Assembly: GCA_043809805.1 (NCBI GenBank)
Contig: JBDROR010000144.1
Coordinates: 1-16,981, forward strand
DNA: 16,981 nucleotides
Direction of reading: 5' to 3'
Source of the DNA: JAQUKH01 sp043809805
Lineage (GTDB): Bacteria > JACRDZ01 > JAQUKH01
The position numbers and the translations under genes are program-made. A model generated the notes under the pieces. It saw only the letters and a program-made list of their open reading frames with translations, searched no databases and was not told where the DNA came from. Shown here one piece after another: positions 1 through 7,200 of this stretch; within the stretch, counting starts at the first letter, position 1; every line of letters begins with the position of its first letter.

Positions 1-650
1 TCCGCCGGAACAGTTTCCTGGACATTTGTATCAGCCTGATATGAGAATGTTACTTTAACTATCACTTCAATAGAACTATCAAATGTTATGGAAGGAGCTT
101 CATAGCACACACTAACCGGTTTGCCGAGTTTCAAACCCAACGTTTTAGCTGTAAGATCCGCTTTCTTTATCGCATCCTCAAGCGCGAGTTTTTGGGCATC
201 ACCTTCAAGCTGGCGCTGTTTTGATGAGAAAAGTGTGACGGATTGAATTTCATCAACCCCTATTTCAACAAGTTCAGCTTGCAAAGCATTTGTGTCCTGA
301 ACGCGATCCGTGCGTATTAAGTATGCTGACCGGGCCAGATAGAAACTGTCTCTCGATTTTCCGGTTGTACTCTCCTGGAGCCGCAGGATTGAACTCTGTA
401 ATAAAAGAACTCCTTCCGGATACTCTTTTTCTTCAAGGTATCTATTTACCTTAACCACAATCTTATCATGTTTTCTCCTGCTTGATTCAGCATCATTGTC
501 ACGCATCGAAATACTAAACTGAACATCCACTAAGTCAACTTGATAGGATACTTTGCCATAACCTGTCACGGAAAATTGCTGTGGTTCCGCCGCATATAAA
601 ACAGCGCCGGCCGTCAAAAAAATTACTGCCGCCAATATAACTTTTTTCAT
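1..650 (-). CDS. SIMPL domain (DUF541) exported protein, 3' end cut by window edge
   Basis: Reading leftward from ATG at 650 gives 216 codons with no stop before the window edge, so the C-terminus is missing. The protein starts MKKVILAAVIFLTAGAVLYA, a typical Sec signal peptide with a likely cleavage site near residue 20 (LYA/AEP). The next residues (QQFSVTGYGKVSYQVDLVDV) match the start of SIMPL/DUF541 proteins, where a beta-strand 'v.v.G.G.v...pD.v' is followed by a long helix and paired strands; the segment from about 150 (LALEDAIKKADLTAKTLGLK) also fits the family. A strong ribosome site (GAGGAGG, about 656-662) precedes the start. SIMPL proteins are periplasmic or surface proteins, in some bacteria linked to stress; no enzymatic activity is established and none is visible. 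The family call is firm; the role is unknown. Confidence 0.85.
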   Translation of the reverse strand, partial: MKKVILAAVIFLTAGAVLYAAEPQQFSVTGYGKVSYQVDLVDVQFSISMRDNDAESSRRKHDKIVVKVNRYLEEKEYPEGVLLLQSSILRLQESTTGKSRDSFYLARSAYLIRTDRVQDTNALQAELVEIGVDEIQSVTLFSSKQRQLEGDAQKLALEDAIKKADLTAKTLGLKLGKPVSVCYEAPSITFDSSIEVIVKVTFSYQADTNVQETVPA

Positions 651-669
651 TTTTTCCTCCTCCTCGTTT

Positions 670-703
670 TGTCATTCCCGCGCCCGTTTTACTGTCATTC
701 CCC
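670..703. repeat. Two tandem half-copies of a TGTCATTCCC repeat
   Basis: TGTCATTCCC occurs at 670-679 and again at 693-702 in the 100-base gap between priA and the SIMPL gene. Each resembles the left arm of the complete hairpin at 14348-14377, without its right arm. They look like decayed or partial insertions of the same repeat family. No terminator with a T-run is evident in this gap. Confidence 0.5.
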
Positions 704-750
704 GGATGCCTTATATTTTACTACCAAATTTTCAATCAGTGTAATCATTT

Positions 751-2742
751 TCACATTATCCCCTGCGGGTCAATATCAAAATGGACTGTCACGCCTTTTG
801 GAAGTTCTGTTTTCTCAATCGCGGACATTAGAACTTCCCGCGCGAATGAACGCACCTCAGTCTTCAAAATAATCTGCCAGCGGTACTGAGCCTTTATTTT
901 TGAAATCGATGCCTCCGCAGGGCCCAAAATAACAAGCTTGGTTTTCGCGTTTCTTTTTCCCCTGTAGAGCGCCTGAACAAGTTTCTGAGAGGCATCTATA
1001 ACCCGTTCTTCTTTAGAACCTTTTACAAAAATATTAATTATAAAAGAAAATGGGGGGTAATTCAGGCTTTTACGGAAAGATAATTCTTCCTTAAAAAACC
1101 TTTTGTAATCATGTTCCTTGCTTGCCAAAATTGCATAGTGTTCAGGAAGATACGTCTGGACAATCACATCTCCCGGAATTGCCCCCCGCCCTGCCCTGCC
1201 CGCGACTTGCGTCAAAAGCTGAAATGTCCGCTCACTCGCTCGAAAATCCGGAAGGTTTAAATTTGTATCCGCGGAAATAACTCCAACCAGCGTAACATTC
1301 ACAAAATCAAAACCTTTTGTCACCATTTGCGTGCCGACAAGAATATCAATCTCATGGTTCAGAAACGCCTTATAAATATCTTCAAATGATTCTCTGCCGC
1401 GAGTGGACTCCAAATCCATCCGCGTAATTTTAGCGAGGGGAAAACAGTTTTTCAATTCCATCTCCGCCTGTTCCGTCCCAAAACCAAAATTCTGAAGATA
1501 ACCGCTTTCGCATTTCGGACAAAGCTCAGGTATCTTTTTTTGATAACCGCAATAGTGGCATTTGCCAATATTTTTATTTTTATAAAAAGTAAGGGACACA
1601 TCGCAATTGCGGCAGGTAAGCACTTCGCCGCATTCACGGCAGAGCACAAAATTGGAAAAGCCCCTTCGGTTGATAAATAAAATTACCTGTTCTTTTTTTT
1701 GCAGACGCAGCGAAATCGCCCCTTTCAAGACATCAGAAAAAATCTCCGCTTTGCCATTTTTTACAAATTCCTGCCGCAAATCAACAATTTTTACCTTTGG
1801 AAGCGGCCTTTTTTCAATCCGTTCAGTAAGAGGCAAAAGATTATAACTGCCTTTTCCTGCCTTATGATACGATTCCAAAGACGGTGTCGCCGACCCCAAA
1901 ACACAAACCGCATTTTCAAATTTCGCGCGCATCAACGCCACATCACGGGCATTATATTTTGGAGACTCTGTCTGCTTGTATGACGAATCATGTTCTTCAT
2001 CAACTATTATTATTCCCAAATTTTTAAGAGGCGCGAATACCGCCGAACGAACACCGATCACAATATTAACTTCGCCGTTTCGTATTTTCTCAAATTCAAA
2101 ATACCGCTCAGACGCCTTTAACCGGCTGTGAATAACCGCGACTTCATTGTTAAACCGGCGTCTAAAACGTTCCACAATTTGCGGTGTAATCCCAATTTCA
2201 GGAACTAAAATTAAGGCCTGTTTCTTCTTCCCCAGAACATGCTGAACCGCCCGGATATAAACTTCGGTCTTACCGCTTCCCGTAATTCCGAATAAAAGAA
2301 ATATGCCCGGTTTTTCTATATCTATATCTTTTTTTATCAGCTCAAGCGCGCTACTCTGCTCATCCGTCAGGACGAAACATTTTTCTTTGTTATATTGTTC
2401 TGTTGATAAAACTTGCTTTCTTTTTGGTTTTTTTAATGCGGATGGAAACGCGGACTTTAAAACATCCCCTAGTGAACAAAGATAATATTCCGACATCCAT
2501 TTTGATAACTTCAAAACCGAAGGAATAATAACCGGCTGCTCGTCAATTATTTCTTCAATTTCCTTCAATTTGGAGACATCGGTCATATCCGTCAGTTCAA
2601 TAACATAACCTACTAATTTTTTCCCGCCAAATGGGACTAAAACCCTTTGGCCAACCGCTATTTTATTCTGAAAATGATCCGGAATCCGGTATGTAAAAAG
2701 TTTGTTAATCGGAATAGGCAAGGCGACTTGAACAAAATTCAT
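751..2742 (-). CDS. priA: Primosomal protein N', replication restart helicase PriA
   Basis: PriA is a 3'-5' superfamily 2 helicase that recognises stalled forks and reloads the replisome. The 663-residue product starts with the 3'-DNA-binding domain (MNFVQVALPIPINKLFTYRI). Walker A is GITGSGKTE at 152-160, the DEEH box is at 248-251, and SAT (motif III) is near 284-286. Eight cysteines (368, 371, 377, 380, 395, 398, 408, 411) form the two-zinc module, and the helicase C-terminal lobe follows with GTQMVTKGFDF and QVAGRAGRG. It is about 70 residues shorter than E. coli PriA (732), and Walker A Lys158 is 72 residues earlier than E. coli Lys230, so the whole deficit lies before the helicase core, where the winged-helix domain normally sits. 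The start is supported by the conserved N-terminus, although no Shine-Dalgarno precedes it. Identification is secure. Confidence 0.97.
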   Translation of the reverse strand: MNFVQVALPIPINKLFTYRIPDHFQNKIAVGQRVLVPFGGKKLVGYVIELTDMTDVSKLKEIEEIIDEQPVIIPSVLKLSKWMSEYYLCSLGDVLKSAFPSALKKPKRKQVLSTEQYNKEKCFVLTDEQSSALELIKKDIDIEKPGIFLLFGITGSGKTEVYIRAVQHVLGKKKQALILVPEIGITPQIVERFRRRFNNEVAVIHSRLKASERYFEFEKIRNGEVNIVIGVRSAVFAPLKNLGIIIVDEEHDSSYKQTESPKYNARDVALMRAKFENAVCVLGSATPSLESYHKAGKGSYNLLPLTERIEKRPLPKVKIVDLRQEFVKNGKAEIFSDVLKGAISLRLQKKEQVILFINRRGFSNFVLCRECGEVLTCRNCDVSLTFYKNKNIGKCHYCGYQKKIPELCPKCESGYLQNFGFGTEQAEMELKNCFPLAKITRMDLESTRGRESFEDIYKAFLNHEIDILVGTQMVTKGFDFVNVTLVGVISADTNLNLPDFRASERTFQLLTQVAGRAGRGAIPGDVIVQTYLPEHYAILASKEHDYKRFFKEELSFRKSLNYPPFSFIINIFVKGSKEERVIDASQKLVQALYRGKRNAKTKLVILGPAEASISKIKAQYRWQIILKTEVRSFAREVLMSAIEKTELPKGVTVHFDIDPQGIM

Positions 2743-2752
2743 ATTTTCTGGT

Positions 2753-2782
2753 ATTATATAGGTTTTACGAAATGATAGTCAA
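2753..2782 (-). promoter_or_regulatory. Sigma70-type promoter of priA, near-leaderless
   Basis: On the minus strand, TTGACT (2782-2777) and TATAAT (2758-2753) are 18 bases apart. The -10 box ends only 10 bases before the priA ATG (2742-2740), so transcription should start about 3-5 bases upstream of the start codon. No Shine-Dalgarno lies between, which fits a leaderless or almost leaderless mRNA. Confidence 0.7.
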
Positions 2783-2872
2783 GACATTTTAGAAAAAAGA
2801 TACTATGCTAAATTCAGAAGATTTGATAAAATATAAATAAGATTTTAATGAATTAATACACTAGATGGGCAG

Positions 2873-2931
2873 TAACTCGCCGGTGATTTTCGATGTTCGG
2901 CCGAGTTGCGCATTCGCACTCGCCGTTATGT
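2873..2931 (+). repeat. attC-like imperfect palindrome, unit 1
   Basis: This 59-base segment runs from TAAC (2873-2876) to GTTATGT (2925-2931), near the attC right-end consensus GTTRRRY. Outer TAAC/GTTA arms can pair. Inside them, TCGCCG (2877-2882) on the left and TCGCC (2920-2924) on the right are near-identical and so cannot pair, as in the unpaired central spacers of attC sites. GTG/CAC then pairs (2883-2885 with 2917-2919), and a perfect TCGGCCGA palindrome lies at the centre. The right end (CACTCGCCGTTA) recurs in units 2 and 3. Length and architecture fit an integron attC site, but pairing in the L-box zone is poor. The rest of the gap from 2783 shows no gene. Confidence 0.5.
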
Positions 2932-2954
2932 ATAAAATTAAAAAATGAAATACA

Positions 2955-3401
2955 ATGAAAAAACAATTTGTTAACATCATAATTTTCTTATGTTTTTTTT
3001 CAATTTGTTGCATAACCAATAGTGATGAAAATAATAATTCAAAAACTATTAATAAGCTAGTTTGGGAAACCATTGGTGGAGGTGATAGAAAATTTGAGAT
3101 ATATGAATCGAATAATAATTATGAAGTAACTGTACATAGGTATAACTTTCAAGAAAGAAAGGATATATTTTCTTTAACTAATGAAGACGAAGAAGTATTT
3201 AGCTTAGTTAATGCTATATTTTTAGGAAATAAAGATTTACACGATGAAACATTCACTCCATCAGGAGAAATAGGAACATGGACTACAATAATTTTAATTT
3301 ATTCAGATAGTACAGAAGAAAAAATATCGAATATAAAAGCTTGGGGTGATCTAAGTATTATAAGTTCGTTTGTCGAAAACAAATTAAATGGAACTAATTA
3401 A
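2955..3401 (+). CDS. Exported hypothetical protein, possible lipoprotein
   Basis: I do not recognise this 148-residue protein. It starts MKKQFVNIIIFLCFFSICC, a short basic end then a hydrophobic stretch with two cysteines at 18-19, which is a Sec signal and possibly a poor lipobox (position -1 before the Cys is not a typical small residue). The mature part is hydrophilic and Asn/Glu/Lys-rich, with alternating strand-like segments (KFEIYESNNNYEVTVHR at about 46-62; TTIILIYSDSTEEKISNIKA at about 109-128), suggesting a small beta-rich domain outside the cytoplasm. There is no clear Shine-Dalgarno before the ATG. Composition is strongly AT-biased. It lies alone between attC-like units 1 and 2, as a single-gene cassette would. 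It is probably a real gene given length and signal peptide; function is unknown. Confidence 0.65.
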   Translation: MKKQFVNIIIFLCFFSICCITNSDENNNSKTINKLVWETIGGGDRKFEIYESNNNYEVTVHRYNFQERKDIFSLTNEDEEVFSLVNAIFLGNKDLHDETFTPSGEIGTWTTIILIYSDSTEEKISNIKAWGDLSIISSFVENKLNGTN

Positions 3402-3556
3402 AAAGCTAACACCTATAAGGCCCCCAGATGTCAAGCAAAAAAAGTAGCTACAGGATTGTTTTAATGTTTTTTGGACAACTATATTATTACTTGGAGGTAT
3501 CTCTTATTGCAAGTTTTATTATATAACGGTGTCCAAAATGTTTAATATAAATTAAG
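3402..3556. other. Non-coding tail with a 32-codon ORF and a 9-bp inverted repeat
   Basis: This stretch between the exported protein and attC-like unit 2 has no convincing gene. An ORF at 3428-3526 (ATG to TAA, 32 residues; MSSKKSSYRI, then a hydrophobic rest including MFFGQLYYYLEVSLIASFII) would encode a single membrane span, but it has no ribosome site. TTTTGGACA at 3469-3477 and TGTCCAAAA at 3530-3538 are perfect inverted repeats about 50 bases apart, resembling the ends of a tiny insertion-sequence remnant. Neither reading is well supported. Confidence 0.3.
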
Positions 3557-3594
3557 ATTTTAACAATGGCGTTCGCTCAATTCGCCGTTAAAAT
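3557..3594 (+). repeat. attC-like palindrome, unit 2
   Basis: ATTTTAAC (3557-3564) pairs perfectly with GTTAAAAT (3587-3594), and GGCG (3568-3571) with CGCC (3583-3586). Three unpaired bases (AAT) occur on the left arm only, and the loop is 11 bases. One-sided extra-helical bases are a hallmark of folded attC sites. At 38 bases it is shorter than classical attC sites, so it could be a compact or truncated version. Its 5' part (TTTTAACAA.GG..TTCG) aligns with unit 3, and its 3' part (TTCGCCGTTA) with unit 1. Confidence 0.5.
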
Positions 3595-3654
3595 AGAAAA
3601 ATATTCTTTAAATCTATGATATAATTTGTTTAAGTTATGGAGGATGGTAGAATT

Positions 3655-3852
3655 ATGGAAAAAGTTTTAGTAACAAATGATAAATACAATGGTCAATATG
3701 TTGCCTTGAAAAATGTTGACGATAACACTATTGTTGGTTCGGGAAATACACCGGAAGAAACATTAAATGAAGCGAAGAAAAAAGGCTTTGAATCACCTTT
3801 CCTTCTTTACATTCCAGATAAAGATCTAGTTCATATTTATTATGTTAGTTAA
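3655..3852 (+). CDS. Small DUF5678-like protein
   Basis: The product from ATG 3655 is 65 residues (MEKVLVTNDKYNGQYVALKN...). An in-frame ATG at 3637 would add six residues but would put the GGAGG ribosome site (3639-3643) inside the coding region, so the downstream ATG, 11 bases after that site, is preferred. The pattern 'KYNGQYVALKN...TIVGSGNTPEETLNEAKKKG...PFLLYIPDKD' matches small DUF5678 proteins: a strand pair, a helix starting at TPEETL, and a final strand before a Pro-Asp. The family is uncharacterised. A TATAAT at 3620-3625 could be a -10 box, without a good -35. Its last codons overlap the retropepsin gene by 11 bases, so the two are probably translationally coupled and act together. 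Confidence 0.75.
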   Translation: MEKVLVTNDKYNGQYVALKNVDDNTIVGSGNTPEETLNEAKKKGFESPFLLYIPDKDLVHIYYVS

Positions 3853-4246
3853 AGATTATCCTTTTATTACAACTCGGTCTGGTGATATTGCCAGGCCATA
3901 CTTGCCTATTACAATCACAAATCCAGAAAATGAGAATCAAATAAATGTATATGCTTTAATAGATACAGGCGCTGATGAATGCGCTTTACCTGCTTCGTTT
4001 GCCTCATTATTAAAACATAATTTACAGGCAGGTTATCAAAAGAAAATAAATACCGGCAATGGAATTACTATTGCATACAGTCATACTATTTGTATAAAAG
4101 CTTTTGGTTATTTTACAAAAAATGTTTTAGTTGATTTTATGCCGAATCTTAACATCCCATTGCTTGGCACAAAAAGTTTTTTGAGTAATTTTGTTTTAAA
4201 TATTGACTATCCTAAAAAAACTTTTTCAATTATTATTCCTAAATAA
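3842..4246 (+). CDS. Retropepsin-like aspartic protease domain protein
   Basis: The 134-residue protein has the single-lobe aspartic protease signature ALIDTGADECALP (about residues 38-50), where Asp-Thr-Gly supplies the catalytic aspartate. The second hydrophobic-Gly element is IPLLGTKSFLSNFVLNIDYP (about 109-128), with a closing strand KKTFSIIIPK. One copy of the lobe means the active enzyme would be a homodimer, as in retroviral protease and bacterial clan AA proteins. There is no signal peptide, so it should be cytoplasmic. The start overlaps the end of the DUF5678-like gene by 11 bases in another frame, suggesting translational coupling and a shared role. Substrate unknown. All family motifs are intact; the biological job is not inferable. 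Confidence 0.85.
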   Translation: MLVKDYPFITTRSGDIARPYLPITITNPENENQINVYALIDTGADECALPASFASLLKHNLQAGYQKKINTGNGITIAYSHTICIKAFGYFTKNVLVDFMPNLNIPLLGTKSFLSNFVLNIDYPKKTFSIIIPK

Positions 4247-4257
4247 TAAGAATTAAA

Positions 4258-4293
4258 ATTTTAACAAGGATTCGTTCACACTCGCTATTAAAT
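4258..4293 (+). repeat. attC-like palindrome, unit 3 (degenerate)
   Basis: ATTTTAACAAGG (4258-4269) followed by ATTCGTTCACACTCGCTATTAAAT (through 4293) aligns along its length with unit 2. Its CACTCGC segment (4279-4285) matches the right end of unit 1. The position of the conserved GTTA is ATTA here (4287-4290), so the presumed crossover triplet is mutated. It lies 11 bases after the retropepsin stop. The remaining bases up to glgX at 4388 show no gene and no clear promoter. Confidence 0.4.
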
Positions 4294-4387
4294 GTAACAA
4301 TAAATAGAATGATTACCATTAATATTAACAAGAAGTGAATTCAAAAAATAAGGCCAAAATTTACTAAAAAATATCCAGGAAAATCTA

Positions 4388-6532
4388 TTGGACAAAATAA
4401 TAAGCACTCAAACAAATAAAGAAATTTCCGCCGGCAATAAAGATTTTACGGGAGCTGTCTTAACGCCGGAAGGTGTAAATTTTTCCATATTCTCTCGATA
4501 CGCGACAGAAGTATTTTTATTGTTATTTGATACTTCCCATGGCGGCCCCACAGATATCATAAAGATTGAAAATAAAACAGATCATATATGGCATGTGTTT
4601 GTGCGAGGGGTAAAAGCGGGGCAATTGTACGGTTACAAAATTAATGGCGAATATAATCCCGCGGAAGGAAATAGATTTAACCCGCATAAACTGCTTATCG
4701 ATCCCTGCGCGAAAGCCGTAACCGGAAAATTTAAAAATCAAGATAATCTAATATTCACTTATGATCTAAATGCTCAGGAAAAAGATCTTGTCATGGATCA
4801 GCGGGACAATAGCCGCATCGTTCCAAAATCAATTGTAGTGGATGATAATTTTGATTGGCAAGGAGATAAGCCTCTGGATATCCCAATGAATGAACTTATC
4901 ATTTATGAGTCACACATAAAAGGATTTACCTCTCATGTTTCTTCGGGAGTTAAATATCCGGGAACATATTTGGGATTTATTGAGAAGATCCCTTATTTGA
5001 AGGAATTAGGCATTAACGCGGTCGAATTTATGCCGGTTCATGAATTTTTTGTTCGCAGCGAACTTTTAGACAAAGGGCTCACGGATTACTGGGGTTATAA
5101 TACGATCGGATTCTTCGCTCCCGAATCCTCGTACAGCACGCAAAGCCGTCCGGGCTGCCAAGTGGAAGAATTTAAGACTATGGTGCGGGAACTTCACAGG
5201 GCGGGTATTGAAGTTATACTTGATGTTGTTTACAACCACACGGGGGAAGGAAACGAATTGGGGCCTTCGTTGTGTTTTAGAGGAGTGGATAATCCAACGT
5301 ATTATGCTCTGATACAAAATCCGCATAATCCTAAAGAACCATATCGACATTATTTAAACGATACCGGCTGCGGCAATACCCTTAATATCGAAAACCCGGC
5401 CGTTATGTGTCTTGTACTGGATTCACTGCGTTACTGGACGGAAGTGATGCATGTCGACGGTTTTCGATTTGATCTGGCCTCGATTTTAGCCAGGGTTAAA
5501 GGAGAATTTAGCGGGAATTCATCATTTTTTGAGGCAATTTCTAAAGATCCGATTCTAAGCAAGGTCAAGATGATAGCTGAGCCATGGGATTTGACGACAT
5601 ATCAGGTCGGTAACTTTCCTAAAGGATGGTCGGAGTGGAATGGAAAGTTCAGGGATACGGCGCGCCGGTTTATCAAAGGCGATGAAGGACAAGCGGGAGA
5701 GATAGCGAAAAGACTGACCGGTTCCGCCGACCTTTATCAGGAATACGGGAAAAAACCGTATAACAGCATTAATTTTATCACCTGTCACGATGGTTTCACA
5801 TTGCATGATTTATATTCTTATAACGGCAAACATAATGAAGCCAATCTGGAAGAAAACCGTGACGGAGCGAATGATAACCATTCATGGAATTGCGGCGCGG
5901 AAGGAGAAACAGACGACCAAAATATTATTCAGCTCAGGGAACAGATGATAAAAAATGCTTTCTGTTGCCTGTTATTCTCTTCCGGTACACCGATGATCCT
6001 TTATGGAGATGAAATAATGCGCACGCAAAAAGGAAACAATAACACATACTGTCATGATAACACGCTAACATGGTTTAATTGGGATAACGTGAAACAGCAC
6101 GCTGAGATTTTAGAATTTTGCAAGAAAGCTATTTCTTTCAGAAAAACTTATCCGATACTCAGGCGCCGAAGATTCTTTACCGGACAGGATAAAGACAAGG
6201 ATAATATTCCTGACATCTCTTGGTTTGGAAAACATCTCGATGCGCCAAACTGGAATAATCCTAAATTAAAAACTCTTTGTTATCTGTTAGCCGGAAATGA
6301 AGTGCCGTTTGCTCCCGGCAATTATTATCTTTTCCTGATTTTTAACATGCACCATAGGGGAATCTTCACAAATTTGCCCATGTATGAAGGTTTGAAGTGG
6401 TATCGACTTATCGACACTTCACGGAAATTCGGCGAAGATTTCCGGGCGGAAAAGAAAGAAAAATTATTACGAAACCAAAACGCGCATTATTGTCACGCAC
6501 GAAGTGTGAGCGTCTTTTTAGGAAAACGTTAG
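4388..6532 (+). CDS. glgX: Glycogen debranching enzyme GlgX / isoamylase family
   Basis: This GH13 enzyme hydrolyses alpha-1,6 branch linkages in glycogen or limit dextrins in the cytoplasm. The 714 residues start with a CBM48 (about 20-110) followed by the catalytic barrel and a C-terminal beta domain. Conserved region I is DVVYNHTGEG (279-288). The nucleophile is Asp362 in GFRFDLA, the acid/base Glu398 in IAEPWD, and the transition-state Asp468 in TCHDGFTLHD. Length fits GlgX/TreX (E. coli GlgX 657). The start is TTG at 4388, with an AGGA ribosome site about 8 bases upstream; no ATG is well placed. It is followed with no gap by the carbonic anhydrase, implying co-transcription. No other glycogen genes are in the window. 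Family certain; GlgX versus isoamylase specificity is not decided from sequence. Confidence 0.95.
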   Translation: MDKIISTQTNKEISAGNKDFTGAVLTPEGVNFSIFSRYATEVFLLLFDTSHGGPTDIIKIENKTDHIWHVFVRGVKAGQLYGYKINGEYNPAEGNRFNPHKLLIDPCAKAVTGKFKNQDNLIFTYDLNAQEKDLVMDQRDNSRIVPKSIVVDDNFDWQGDKPLDIPMNELIIYESHIKGFTSHVSSGVKYPGTYLGFIEKIPYLKELGINAVEFMPVHEFFVRSELLDKGLTDYWGYNTIGFFAPESSYSTQSRPGCQVEEFKTMVRELHRAGIEVILDVVYNHTGEGNELGPSLCFRGVDNPTYYALIQNPHNPKEPYRHYLNDTGCGNTLNIENPAVMCLVLDSLRYWTEVMHVDGFRFDLASILARVKGEFSGNSSFFEAISKDPILSKVKMIAEPWDLTTYQVGNFPKGWSEWNGKFRDTARRFIKGDEGQAGEIAKRLTGSADLYQEYGKKPYNSINFITCHDGFTLHDLYSYNGKHNEANLEENRDGANDNHSWNCGAEGETDDQNIIQLREQMIKNAFCCLLFSSGTPMILYGDEIMRTQKGNNNTYCHDNTLTWFNWDNVKQHAEILEFCKKAISFRKTYPILRRRRFFTGQDKDKDNIPDISWFGKHLDAPNWNNPKLKTLCYLLAGNEVPFAPGNYYLFLIFNMHHRGIFTNLPMYEGLKWYRLIDTSRKFGEDFRAEKKEKLLRNQNAHYCHARSVSVFLGKR

Positions 6533-7132
6533 ATGAAACAAATTATTAAAAATCTTTTTGAAAAAAATAAGAACTGGGCGAAAAAAATAAAAAAGTCAGA
6601 CCCTGATTTCTTCTTAAATCTCTCGAAACAGCAAAATCCTGAGTATTTGTGGATTGGCTGTTCGGACAGCCGCGTGTCGGCAAACGCAATTGTTGACATG
6701 CTGCCGGGCGAGATATTTGTTCACCGGAATGTTGCCAACCTCGTACTCCATACAGACCTAAACTGCCTGTCGGTAATTCAATTCGCCGTAGAAATATTAA
6801 AAGTAAAACACATCATTGTTTGCGGCCATTACGGCTGCGGCGGTATTCAAGCAGCCATGGAAAATAAAGAGTATGGATTAATGGATAATTGGCTTCAAAA
6901 CATCAAAGATCTTTATCGCTGTCATCAAACCAAAATCGACTCACTTCAAAATGAAAAAGGGAAAATTGATTTATTGTGTGAACTCAATGTCGTTAAGCAG
7001 GTGGGAAATATATGTCACACGACAATTGTTCAGAACGCGTGGAAATCCGGGCAGAAATTAACAGTTCACGGATGGATATACAACATTGAAGACGGGATAT
7101 TAAAAGATCTGAATGTTTGTAAAGGAGAATAA
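6533..7132 (+). CDS. Beta-class carbonic anhydrase
   Basis: This zinc enzyme interconverts CO2 and bicarbonate. The 199-residue protein carries CSDSR at 43-47 (zinc ligand Cys43, the Asp45-Arg47 dyad) and HYGCGG at 99-104 (zinc ligands His99 and Cys102). HRNVAN, typical of the clade that includes E. coli Can, lies between them. No signal peptide, so it is cytoplasmic. The ATG directly abuts the glgX stop (TAG|ATG); an AGGA inside the end of glgX is about 9 bases upstream, so its translation is probably coupled to glgX. Length is slightly below E. coli Can (220) but all catalytic elements are present. Confidence 0.95.
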   Translation: MKQIIKNLFEKNKNWAKKIKKSDPDFFLNLSKQQNPEYLWIGCSDSRVSANAIVDMLPGEIFVHRNVANLVLHTDLNCLSVIQFAVEILKVKHIIVCGHYGCGGIQAAMENKEYGLMDNWLQNIKDLYRCHQTKIDSLQNEKGKIDLLCELNVVKQVGNICHTTIVQNAWKSGQKLTVHGWIYNIEDGILKDLNVCKGE

Positions 7133-7158
7133 AAATTAAACGAAGTATTACCGTCTGA

Positions 7159-7187
7159 TGTCATTTCGAACGAAGTGAGAAATCTTA
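7159..7187. repeat. Half-copy of TGTCATTTCGA repeat
   Basis: TGTCATTTCGAACGAAGTGA followed by GAAATCTTA matches, with a few changes, the left arm of the composite repeats at 8748 and 16887. It fills the short gap between the convergent carbonic anhydrase and gmk genes. No terminator with a T-tract is seen there. Confidence 0.6.
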
Positions 7188-7200
7188 TACTATGTCCAAT

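Larger units (their letters stand above)
2926..4287 (+). mobile_element. Possible pair of integron gene cassettes without an integrase
   Basis: Three attC-like units with the same orientation bound two intervals of roughly 660 bases (2926-3587) and 700 bases (3588-4287). Each holds plus-strand gene(s) followed by a unit at its 3' side, the standard cassette layout. The interval is AT-richer than its neighbours: G+C is 33 of 120 bases at 3061-3180 against 51 of 120 at 5221-5340 in glgX. No integron integrase or attI is in the window. The alternative is a dispersed palindromic repeat that happens to lie between accessory genes. The cassette reading is an inference. Confidence 0.4.

Noticed and set aside
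2867..2950. 27-codon plus-strand ORF running through attC-like unit 1
   Set aside because: It is read entirely from the palindrome, has no ribosome site, and no protein features.
2861..3073. 70-residue minus-strand ORF opposite the exported protein
   Set aside because: It overlaps the start of a signal-peptide gene and attC-like unit 1, has no family resemblance, and reads as the antisense of AT-rich sequence.
3637..3654. Upstream ATG 3637 for the DUF5678-like gene
   Set aside because: It would place the GGAGG ribosome site inside the coding region; ATG 3655 uses that site.
2873..4293. A complete integron
   Set aside because: No integrase gene, attI or cassette promoter is visible; only attC-like units are present, so only a cassette-like cluster is claimed.
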